Shown: piece by piece, positions 47,701 to 57,379 of the stretch | Numbering within the stretch: position 1 is the first letter of the stretch | Layout of the letters: the number at the start of each line of letters is the position of its first letter | Assembly: GCA_958496175.1 (NCBI GenBank) | Contig: OY292274.1 | Location: 7,750,001 to 7,814,000, forward strand | From: Sisyra terminalis | Taxonomy: Eukaryota; Arthropoda; Insecta; Neuroptera; Sisyridae | Direction of reading: 5' to 3' | Length of the DNA: 64,000 bases | Translations under genes and position numbers: made by a program | Notes under the pieces: model-generated | Databases searched by the model: none | What the model was told of the DNA's origin: nothing | The model's input: the letters and a program-made list of their open reading frames with translations, nothing else

Positions 47701-50700
47701 ATATTAATTAGTATTGATTTAAATATTCAATTTAAATCCCTTTTGATTATAATTCAGAGGTACATATAAAGTTCGCACTTGTAGAATGAAAACAAAATGA
47801 AAACACGTGTTTTAAATGTAGAAACTCAAAGCATATGGATAAATATTATAAATGTAAATACACAGTGAACAGAGGCGGCATGCGTGCCAACATGCGCCAC
47901 TAACAGAGGTTCCATTTCTGTTTTGTTGGTAGCATTTTTTCCTCAACTTCACTCTGTTAATTTTGTGTCACGGTGCGCGCGCATCCGATTTAGTGGGCAA
48001 CTTCACTCTGTTAATTTTGTGTCACGAGTGCGCGCGCATCGTTAAATTTCACTCTCATTAATTTTTCATAACGCGCCTAAAGAAGTATAACTTCAAAAAC
48101 AACTACTTAATTAAAATAAGAATAAAAATTATTATTGTCATTGCTATAATTTATTACAACTAGAATTTTATGAACCAAAAAAAAATGTATTTAGTATCTC
48201 GTAAGACGCAGAATTCTAGATAACTTTTGCTCATATGAAAAATAACAATTAAAAGCTGTTGCATGAGAACAATATCCCACTATAAAGTTTCTATTGGAGA
48301 ATCACAGGAATAACGGAAAATACTTTTGCAATCTTTACCATTCGAAATATAATCATTGTATATTCGACCGTCTTTGCTATTTATACATATGCCTTGATTT
48401 TACTTCTACCCTAAAAATATTAAGTGCTTATTTTACACATTGTTTTAAAATATTATTTGATAGTTCATTTATTCGCCCACTTTAGGTAGAACCTGTAAAA
48501 ATTTTGGTTTGAGCCAGTGAATAATATCTTAAGTTAAACGAAGAAAACCAAGTAATTCAGATGCCGTCAATATGTACCCAGAATTAATTGTAGATGCATA
48601 GTATTCCAGTTGTAATAAATTATAACAGTGACGATAATTTATTTTATTTTTATTTTAATAAAAATTGAACACTAGTTGTTCTTTTTTTTTGGGATAATTA
48701 TTTTGACTCTTGAAAGTAATCATCTTAAGAGTAAATATAGAAAAATAAAAAAACTAATAAAAAAATGTGTTTATGTGTCCTAAGATTTACAATTATGAAA
48801 ATAGTATATGTTTCTCTCCTATATGTGGCCTATTTTTTATTGAAGTTTTGTGAAAAAAAAGTTGGTGAAACACTTCGAAAAAAAATAAAAACAAGGTATA
48901 CTTTTAGGCGTAGATCACATTTCATTTTTTTCAAGGTGTTGCAACATATAAAAAAAATACTTCATTTGTTTGGATTTTTCTTGTATAATTGGTTTTTCTA
49001 AAAATTTCAAAAAAATATATGACATACTCTGTAAAATAATCTAGAGCCTCGCGTTGGTTTCACTTCTCTAGCGTAATTAGTTTTTCAGATGTATAACTTT
49101 GAAAAATAGCCATGCGGGGGGATATTTTTGCCCATATCTCAAGGTCAAAGAGGAATTTGGTCGCGAAAAATATATAAAATGTGTTTGTATATCAAGCCGA
49201 TATTTTAACATAAGTTTCGACATAGGTTCCTATTTAGGGTCCAACTCGCCATGTGGATCCTGCTAGACCCTTTATCCATTTAAACTACGAGCACACAATT
49301 CAATACTATTAAAACTTTGGGAAAAAATTCATAACTGCAAAATTAGTGACAGTATTAGATAGGCGTCAGGCAGTATAAGAAACTGTGTGTTTAAATCTGA
49401 AGCCATTATTGAAGCACTGGGACATAACATTAATGAATTTCTCATAAGTAACTCCATTCCAAGAATTCGCAAGGAAATGCAAAAAAATCGCGTAGAAGTC
49501 GATTCCCAAGGCGATTCCCAAAATTAGGACACCAGATACTGTAACAGTCCATTAGGATGGTAAACTCTTTCGGCTTTAAATTCATAAAAATTTAAAGAAC
49601 GTTTACTAATAGTTATTTCATACAGTAATGCAGAGCGACTTATCGCTGTTCTAAAATTGGACTACTCTTCAAAAGGTTAACAGGCACAGGTAGTTTGGAA
49701 CGCCATAATAGACAAGAATTTTGAAGATCAAGTGCAAATTCTTTGTTGTGATACTAGATACTACTTCCAATACAGGTTGTATTAATGTGATTTGTGTACA
49801 TCTTGAACAAAAACTGTGTAAAAAAATGCTCATTTTTGCTTGCTGCCGTCACGTTTTCGAATTGATACTACAAGACGTGTTGGAAAAAATAACCAGACAA
49901 TTAACAAATCCATAAACACTTCAGTGTTAAAAATTTTTGAGAAATCTAGTAAATCATCGATCTTAAGAAAACACAGAGTTGTACAGAAAAGTTATCATGC
50001 CTGAATGCGCCAGAAATGGACAGTGTTAGAATTTTACCCGATATAATTAACTAAGAAAATCACTAGAGATGATTATTGAGAATTAATATTTTGATATTAA
50101 CTATTGACCTCCTACGTTAGACCTTGGCAGCAAGGCAATTTATCTGTAAAAGCATCTTACCCGGTGGTTTGTTATGCGTTTTAATTGCCATGAAAGCTTA
50201 AAAAAATCTTAGGAAAAATCTTAAAAAAGCTTGAAAATATCGACAAAAGGATCTCAAAATCAGCTTTCCAGTAGTTCTGCCACCATTTATGGTATTTAAT
50301 AGATGAATTGTCGGTCTTGTCTTCCTTTGACGATAATACTAACCAAAATCGAAAGTAAAATTTATATTTCGATGTAGTTTACCTCAAAAATCCTTTCAGC
50401 TCACATTAAACGCTATATTTTATCGACGGAAGAACTTAGTGGCTCATTTTACGGTTAGTCTGGCAAGTAATAATATAATTTTATTTTTTACTAAGATATA
50501 TGATAAAGGTAGATAAGCTCATTTTTAATTTCAGAGAAAATCATCGATGACTTTGTTTCAATCAAGTTATATTCTGTCTGCAAATTGTAAATGTTAAAAA
50601 GAAAAACTACTTAATAATGGCCTTTTAATTATTAATATTGTAACAGAAAAAGACGAAGTCTGCCTCTCCTTGTGTCATGCCGGCACACGATTGGCTTAAT

Positions 50701-51859
50701 GATTTCTTTCTCTCTTCAACAAACGCAAATGCAAGAGAAGATTCAAGAAAAGTCCACAGACGCGAGAACATACTAGAACGTTGGGTAGTGGATAAATAAG
50801 GGGCTCAGTTAACACAAAAAGTTCAGTTCAGTTTTAAAATTCCGTTTATGCTACCACAAAGCGATTGTTATTTTATTGTGGTTTTGACTATAAGCGATTA
50901 TTATCATTTGATTGTTGTTTTGACAAGTTTTAATAAATTGATTGTTGAGTTTAAAAAGACTATTTATTTCCAAAAAAATAAAACAACTTATATCGCGAAC
51001 TCAATACAGTTTTGAGACATCACGTTACAATATATATAACAAATATAAGATACAGACAAAGCAGTGATTTAATTACTAAATTAAAACAAAGATCTTATCG
51101 CTTGGGACACTCTAATAATCATGTTACATTTTTCTTTACGAAGTCATTTAAAGTTTGTAAAATAGTAAATAGTTGCTTATTCTTTTGATATTTGTTTTTT
51201 TTTTTATTTATTTAAATAAACTTTAAATTATGCACTTAATATGTTATTAATGGTACAATAACTGGTTTTTTTTATACAATTACAATTATTTAATTACCTA
51301 TTTACTTGAACAAGACTATGAACTTAGATAAGTAATTATTCAAACTTCTCTTTCTTTTAATAATCATTATAATATTTTTACTGTTGCAGCTTATTTTTTT
51401 ATGTTTAACATTCTTTTTTATTTATTCTTGTAGCTAGAGTTGTTTGAGAAGCAGCGCGAGTACGGTCAAAATTGTAGCAATAAAAACAGAGTAAAAATTA
51501 TTCAAAACCAGAGTAAATCACAAACTTGTATTGTCGCTAAGGAGTTATCGATAAAGGAAATCAAAAAACTGCCAGAATGTTCAAATCGTACTAAATTATC
51601 ACCGATCCTGCCAAACAAATTGAAAAATTCTGCTATTTTTCCGAGAATTAAATCAAATTATAATATTTTGAACAATTCACCGAAGACTTTTACTGCAAAT
51701 AGTAATCAAAGTTTTAAGGGTGCTCAACATAAGAAAACAATGATTGGTCTTTTGCAAAGAGATGTACTGAAAAACTTACAAGATCGACATGAAAGTGATC
51801 AAAAATTGATTCATAAGTTACGAAATATTGATGCTGATAATAAAATTGTTATTAAATAA
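44171..51859 (+). CDS. unidentified host gene, three visible exons (44171-44721, 44827-45076, 51434-51859)
   Basis: Three open blocks join in frame. Exon 1 runs from ATG 44225, or from a possible acceptor at 44171, to 44721 (AG|GTCAAT donor, phase 2). Exon 2 follows the TTTTATAG acceptor (44827-45076) and ends at AAA|GTAAGT, phase 0. Exon 3 follows TTCTTGTAG (51434) and stops at TAA 51859, with AATAAA signals near 51880 and 51942. From ATG 44225 the product is 390 aa. It is hydrophilic: a Ser-rich N-terminus, a GEVAKKYVLHLSKNV stretch, a Lys-rich helix (LEQKKKATKTYLEIFTKRMQ), an Asn/Ser-rich middle and a charged helix near the C-terminus (LLQRDVLKNLQDRHESDQKL). There is no signal peptide or membrane segment. 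I do not recognise the family. Intron 1 (105 bp) holds an AT microsatellite; intron 2 (6357 bp) is packed with transposons. The exon 1 donor is weak, and upstream exons may exist. Confidence 0.72.
44737..44782. repeat. (AT)n microsatellite
   Basis: About 22 uninterrupted AT units inside the first intron of the host gene. Read through, it produces an artificial Tyr-Ile tail after exon 1. Confidence 0.97.
47236..47292. repeat. (ATA)n microsatellite
   Basis: An interrupted AAT/ATA trinucleotide run inside the 2.2-kb insert. Confidence 0.95.
47944..48040. repeat. two direct repeats containing GTGCGCGCGCATC
   Basis: CAACTTCACTCTGTTAATTT followed by TGTGTCACG and GTGCGCGCGCATC occurs at 47944-47984 and again at 47998-48040, an interval of about 55 bp. 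The CG-rich core contrasts with the AT-rich surroundings. A third decayed start, TTTCACTCTCATTAATTTTT, follows at about 48047. Confidence 0.85.
49320..49990 (+). pseudogene. remnant of a repeat-associated (transposase-like) protein
   Basis: Fragments in several frames: IRKEMQKNRVEVDS near 49460; VIHWDGKLF near 49550; and FFVVILDTTSNTGCINVICV, then HLEQKLCKKMLIFACCRHVF and ELILQDVLEKI at 49735-49890. The pattern DTTxSNTG...LEQxL...L..ACRHHxxELxL matches a very common invertebrate transposon protein that I recall but cannot name securely. Stops and frameshifts break the upstream half. It probably belongs to the TA-flanked element that fills the intron. Confidence 0.6.
50639..51029 (+). mobile_element. 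solo LTR (391 bp)
   Basis: It begins TGTAACAGAAAAAGACG and ends ACATCACGTTACA, the TG...CA layout with a matching TGTAAC/GTTACA tip. ATAT flanks both sides (50635-50638 and 51030-51033), a 4-bp duplication typical of Gypsy-type integration. A TATA-like GATAAATAAGGGGCTCAGTT (about 50791-50810) and an AATAAA near 50935 fit promoter and polyadenylation signals of an LTR. No second LTR or internal region was found. Confidence 0.65.
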
Positions 51860-52296
51860 ATGATTATATTAGATTCGCAATAAAAAATGCAATTTAATGT
51901 TTTAGTTACAATTTTATTTTCATTGCATTTGAAAAATTTGAAATAAAACTAGAGTGCCGTTTACCACTTCAGCTAAATTTGTGTCAACCTGATACAATTC
52001 TAAACTGGTCTAAGAATCTTAATAAATATCGTTTAGTTACGACATTAAGCAAGATAATAAAAGCTTTGATGCCACAACTTTGGTTACAAGCTTTGGTGAA
52101 AATGAATAAGCTGGTCGACTGACAAACATGTTCAAGCATCTACTTTATTAATGGGTCCGGAACTGGTTAGTTTTTGAACCACAATAAAATGAATACTAAA
52201 GCTAAGAATAGCATTGATTTAAATAATAAAATGATGCGACGTAAAATCTCCCTACTCAAGTAACCTTTTTTTTTTTGGAAAACTAATTTACTTTAT
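51860..52296. other. 3' flank of the host gene
   Basis: Contains the poly(A) signals GCAATAAAAAATG (about 51880) and GAAATAAAAC (about 51942), then unassigned DNA up to the large palindrome. Confidence 0.5.
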
Positions 52297-54818
52297 TAAT
52301 TGTAAAGAAATATCGGTCAAAGTATAGAATAGACAAGTACTAGAAATAGGTTGGTAGGAATGCATGGGGGAAATTTTGTTCAAGTTGGTATGTTTTTGCG
52401 CCTTATATACTCGTTTGCGAAATATCGTTATTTTCACCACCTGGTGACATTTACCGCCATATTTAAAATATTCAGATATAAACATTCAACGTGGAAATAA
52501 AAATTAACTGAAAATATTAAAAGGAATGAATATAATGCATGATTTTGTACCCAAAAAGGAAATAAAAGGCCAAAGTAAATTAAGGAACAATACAGGTATA
52601 CTGAAATTGATACAATTACTTCATATTTTTTTATTTTTGCGAATAACTTCAAAATTTTTGCAGACATTTCCTTAGAAGTTCTCGTCTGATAATTTTTTTT
52701 TCTTATTATTGATGAGTTTTTATGGCGAAGCGAAATCCACCAGTGAAAAATTGTCAAACCATTTATGTAATTCTAGTAATTGGAGAAAATTTTAATGAAA
52801 CCTTTTTTTATGTTTAGATTTCATAGTTTTTTTAAGTTTAAATACGTGTTTATAAATATTAGGGTGTCCGTTATTTCCCAAATTGATTTTTTTACAACGA
52901 TCGCCCTCTGAATTTTTAGTTTAAGATATAAAAAAAAAATATCCAATACAATATAGCTCTTAATTTCTTGATTAAACCGTGCCGGAATCATGTTACTTTT
53001 ACCATTTAAATAACATGGGATTATTTGACTTTTTACTTTTAATTTTTTTTCCAGAAACAAATGGATGAAAAGATTTAAGATGAAATTATTCTGACGTAAA
53101 ATTTAACGCTCTACAAAAAAGGTCAATTATGAATTTTTGATTAAATCACTCCGTTAAAAGTTATTCAACATTTAACTTTTTAACGACAAATCAATCGACT
53201 ATAGGCTCAATAAAAATTATGTTGACTACAAGTTCTAAGAAATTTCTCATAGATGGCGTCAGGTGAAATGGTAAAAATTCAAATAATAATTGAACTTTTG
53301 TCGATAGTCTCATTAATCAGTATGAAATTCACTTCGTAGGTACAAAATATTGCTTAAATATAATAATATAAGACACTTGCGCGCTAAATATAATAATTTT
53401 TATATTCTCTTCCAATAAATTTATGGTTAAAAATTGTAAAAATGAGCAAAAAGTTGAAAATATTGCAAGATTTATATTAGGCACAAGTTAAATGTTGAAT
53501 AACTTTTAATGGAGTGATTTAATCGAAAATACATAATTGACCTTTTTTGTAGAGCGTTAAAATTTACGTCAGAATAATTTCATCTTAAATCTTTTCATCC
53601 ATTTGTTTCTGGAAAAAAAATTAAAAGTAAAAAGTCAAATAATCCCATGTTATTTAAATGGTAAAAGTAATATGATTCCGGCACGGTTTAATCAAGAAAT
53701 TAAGAGCTATATTGTATTGGATATTTTTTTTTTATATCTTAAACTAAAAATTCAGAGGGCGATCGCTGTAAAAAAATCAATTTGGGAAATAACGGACACC
53801 CTAATAAATATTTTAAGTAATAGTTGGTGTACTAAATAATAAAATTAGTAGATCTTAGTACAAGTATTCAAATAGTTGCTCACAAACTTTCGTAATTAAT
53901 TAACGTATTCATGAATTGAATTTTGACCATATGTACTAAGTCTAAATATGTAAAGCATAATTGGGAAGAAAGAAGACAATATTTTATAAAAGCATGGCTA
54001 CAAGTAGCTTTTGTACATACTACTAACTCAACGTCTCATTTTCTATTCTGTTTTTAATTCAATTTGCGAATAAATCACCCGTGATTAATATCTATTGACA
54101 AAAGATCAATTATTAACCAAAATTGAATTTTTAACAAATTTGCAAATGGAAAAAGATCGCGAATTTTTGAAAAAACGAAGTAGAGAGTGAGATTTAACCA
54201 GAGAATGCCTTGTAGAATAAGTACTTGTACCAAATAATGAAAAATGTATTTAAAAAAAATTATGTATTTATAATATATGTTCTAAAACGCAAATATTATT
54301 TTCTATATAACATATTTAACTAAAACCATCTTCTTCGTTTCTTTTTATATATATTTTTGGATTCACTGGCCTCCACCTCTACTACCACATTTTTGGCACA
54401 ATTCTTCAGTTCAATATATGTACTTTGTAAATTGACGGGAAATATATTTATCGAAAAAGAATTGCTTTGGAAATTTCTGCAAAAATGATTAAGTTATTAG
54501 CAATAATAAGAAAAACACGAAGTAATTATTTCATTAAATCGTATACCATCCATTGTTTAATAGTTTATTTTGGCTTTATATTTTATTTTTAGACATAAAA
54601 TCATGAATTATATCCATTCCTTTTAATATTTTCAGTATATGTTTATTTCTTTCAATTTCAAATATAATAGATGCCAAAACCTGGTAAAAATAACGTTATT
54701 TTGTAAACGAGTAAATAAGACGTGAAAGCATACCAACTTGAACAAAATTTCCCCCATGCATTCCTACCAACCCATTTCTAGTACTTGTCTATTCTATCCT
54801 TTGACCGAAATTTCTAAA
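52297..54818. mobile_element. large palindromic element with an inner foldback
   Basis: Arms of roughly 430-460 bp (52297 to about 52760, and about 54390-54818) are inverted copies: ATCGGTCAAAGTATAGAATA on the left, TATTCTATCCTTTGACCGAA on the right; GGAATGCATGGGGGAAATTT on the left, AAATTTCCCCCATGCATTCC on the right. The centre holds a different foldback (52862-53801) and unassigned DNA. No transposase frame is visible, and the ORFs at 52288-52757 (-) are arm sequence. Confidence 0.8.
52862..53801. mobile_element. foldback, TA-flanked (GGGTGTCC tips)
   Basis: GGGTGTCCGTTATTTCCC at the left and GGGAAATAACGGACACCC at the right are perfect inverse tips, each next to TA, which suggests a 2-bp TA target. 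The arms mirror one another for about 300 bp, giving the same 50-70 residue ORF on opposite strands (52821-53060 and 53603-53839), a by-product of the palindrome. The centre (about 53175-53480) is unique. Confidence 0.88.
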
Positions 54819-56500
54819 AGACAACGATACACTAACTTAGATTTTCTTTAAAAAACGACGAAAAGTATTAAAACTTGTCTCGCCTCATTCAACTTCTTGT
54901 AATTGGTTTGAATTATTGAATTTTACTTTAAACACTTCAAACGACTTTATAATTTAGATTCAAATTCATTTCTCATACAAAAACGTCCGTGGGATTTTGA
55001 ATTTGGTGCACGGTACCTACGTCATTCTTAATGGGGGTCCAACAGAAGTGTGTTTGACAAAATGAAAAATTCTTATTATCATTTAAGGGCAACAGTTAAC
55101 AGTTATATTTGGATATGAGTTTAGAACATTCGTAAAATATTGATACCAATTTTTAGGATGTTAACATTAAACCTTTTGTTATGAATATTACACGTTTAAG
55201 GGAACAATGGCTTATAACTCAATGAGTCTAAATAAAATTAGTTGTGCAACATTGTTGAATGAAAATTACATAGAAGCACAACCACCTTGTACAAAATGTT
55301 GACAAAAATGATATTGAGAATTATGTCTCTTAAATCGAAAATATATCATAAATTACAGAGAATTAGATGACGTTACAATCGATATTTAGAGCCAGAGACA
55401 CAAACCAGACGACTCTGCTAATATTAATAATATTAGAAAATAAGCAAGACTAGCAAAAATTATTTCCTTGCAATACTTGCTGGAAAAAAGTGATTATATA
55501 AATGTTGTTAAATTCTCTGAATACAAGTTTAGAACTTGAGATTAACTAAATTTAAAGAAATAGTGGTTTTAGTGCTCCAACAATAAGCAATATGTTTTTT
55601 TAACGTCTTGCGTGCTTTGTTTTATGCTAGAAAACTCCATCAATTATTTAGTTAAATAAACATTGGAAGATTGGTAACTAAATTGAAATCAAATTAAAAT
55701 TATTTAATAAATTTCAAACAAGAGAAATTGAATTAATTTAGATATCCAGTTCGATATAATCGATGAATTTTTTCAGTATTTATTTTGTTACAATGACAAT
55801 GTCGTGGTTATCTACGAGTAAATGGTTATATGAGTTATAATAATTTTTATTCAACGGTGGCACATACCTATGTCGCGGCATGGGCGACATGTCTAGATGC
55901 AAAGATTAGAAAAAGTTTAAGCGTATGCAACTAATGTTACATTATTGTGTAGATGATAGCGATGAGATGCTATCATGCAATATCTAATACATCTAATATT
56001 TCTTTTTTACTTGCATGCATTTTGATGTACAAACATCTCCTAAAAGTATTTTTTTTTTCAAATTTTCGAATTAGAATCGTCGATACTTTTTTGTTCGTTA
56101 TAAAAATTTGTTCGGTTTAGGTTGGTGAAAGAGGGACCCAACGACTCCATTAAATTTATGGCTGCAGTGATGAGACCAACAAAACTTTCCTGATCCTGGT
56201 AAATCTCAAAAATTAAAAATGGACATAGCCAAATCCATAAACAATGGGAAACTTATCTCCTTCCCTTCCTAATAATTCCTTAAAGGCCTTAAAGTAGCAC
56301 CTTGTCTAAATGGTTTAAATCTAAGTTATAAGGAAATGAAGATATGTAGGCAAAGTAACAAAACGGGTTTTTTGTTATCAATATTTAAATACATAAATTT
56401 ATATTCACTTTAAGTTATTATCTAATTTATAAAAATTGAATATTTGAATAAGTGGATTACTTTGGCCATACTGAACGTTATAAAAGATATAATATTCATA
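54819..56500. other. unassigned AT-rich DNA
   Basis: No recognised gene, RNA or repeat end. The last 8 bases (TATTCATA) are the target copy of the next hAT element. Confidence 0.4.
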
Positions 56501-57210
56501 CTGTGGCGTAGTTAGGTAACCAAGGGCCCTGGGGTAAATTAAAAAATGGGGCCCCACTGCTATGTAAACTGATTAGGTTTTATTAAATAAAAATATGAAA
56601 TATACAAATTCTTTAAAAATGCTATGCTACTTAAGCTCTTTTTTGTGCACTGCAGGGCAGGTAATAAAAATATTAAGCAGTAACAACATAAATTACAATT
56701 AATACTTGGTGTAGGTTTAGCTAATAAAACGAAATAGAAAAGATTCAAGGGTTTACTATATATAGGTCAGGTCTACCAACTGACTAAATAACAATTATAT
56801 TAACAATTTTTTCCTAGCTTTAGTTTTCGCAAAAGTATCAATGACTTCGTTTAAATCCTGGCTTGATGTGGTTTTGTTTTCAATTGCTATTAGCGATAAA
56901 TGTCGGAATCGAGTTTGGCCCATATTATTTCTTAAATATTTTTTTTTATTTTTAATTTGTTAAATGACCTTTCAGCTGCTGCAGAAGTGACAGGAATTGG
57001 AAATAATAAGAACATCGCTGTAAATACTTCCGTCAGATCGCATTCTAGCACTTCATATTTGCTCATTATTTCCTTACATAATTGGTGAACTTCCAACTGA
57101 ATTTCCAAAAGTTTAGTTCGATCGAGATTTCTGGTAAGGATTCGAGGGCCCCCTAAGCTTGAGGGCCCCGGGGTACTGCCCCAGCTAGCTCCTGGGTAAC
57201 GACGCCACTG
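56501..57210 (-). mobile_element. hAT deletion derivative, copy 3 (710 bp)
   Basis: The ends CTGTGGCGTAGTTAGG (a mutated CAGTGGCG tip) and GGGTAACGACGCCACTG are flanked by TATTCATA and TATTCATG, a target duplication with 7 of 8 matches. The interior is colinear with the 19254 and 41259 copies, and the transposase C-terminal region is broken by indels. Confidence 0.9.
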
Positions 57211-57379
57211 TATTCATGACAAATAGTATGCAATTATTCAGACGATTTGGGCAATGCAGACCCTTATTAGTAAAGTTTGGTGAAAAGTGTAATATACCTA
57301 TAGGTACAGACGGTACAGACTATAAGAAGTACCATATACCTTACAATGTGGATAAAAGTGCGACTCTTTTATTTAGATA

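Larger units (their letters stand above)
46414..48600. mobile_element. unclassified insert at the centre of the foldback
   Basis: Compared with the 8163 copy, the junction CCCAAAAG/TATTCCAG is split here by about 2.2 kb. The insert holds GTACGCGCGTGAGAAGTTAT near its left end and CGCCTAAAGAAGTATAACTT near 48075, two diverged copies of the dispersed repeat (46610-46790, 47330-47500), an ATA microsatellite and a 55-bp direct repeat. It has no long ORF. The class is unknown. Confidence 0.5.
45743..49272. mobile_element. foldback element (GGATCC family, copy b) with a 2.2-kb insert
   Basis: The left arm (45743 to about 46413) starts AAAAGTCTAGCAGGATCCAC and the right arm (48601-49272) ends GCCATGTGGATCCTGCTAG. 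Both match the arms of the 8163-9492 element, including the TTTTCGCGACCAAATTCCTC and TAGTATACCTCGGTTTTATT blocks. The centre, about 80 bp in the other copy, is replaced by 2.2 kb of unrelated DNA. Unlike copy a, both tips keep GGATCC. Confidence 0.82.
45169..51112. mobile_element. putative TA-flanked DNA transposon occupying most of intron 2
   Basis: GGGTGTCCCACAAAAAAT at 45169 is preceded by TA. Near 51102-51114, GGGACACTCTA gives the inverse end GAGTGTCCC followed by TA. That would be a Tc1/mariner-like 2-bp target with GGGTGTCCC-type tips, like the element at 52862. A decayed coding region (49400-49990) and two later insertions (foldback 45743-49272, solo LTR 50639-51029) lie between. The right end is a weaker match than the left, so the outer limits are tentative. 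Confidence 0.4.

Noticed and set aside
52821..53839. Two nearly identical 78-79-residue ORFs on opposite strands
   Set aside because: They are the same sequence seen twice because the region is a palindrome (52862-53801). They look like a conserved gene pair only by symmetry.
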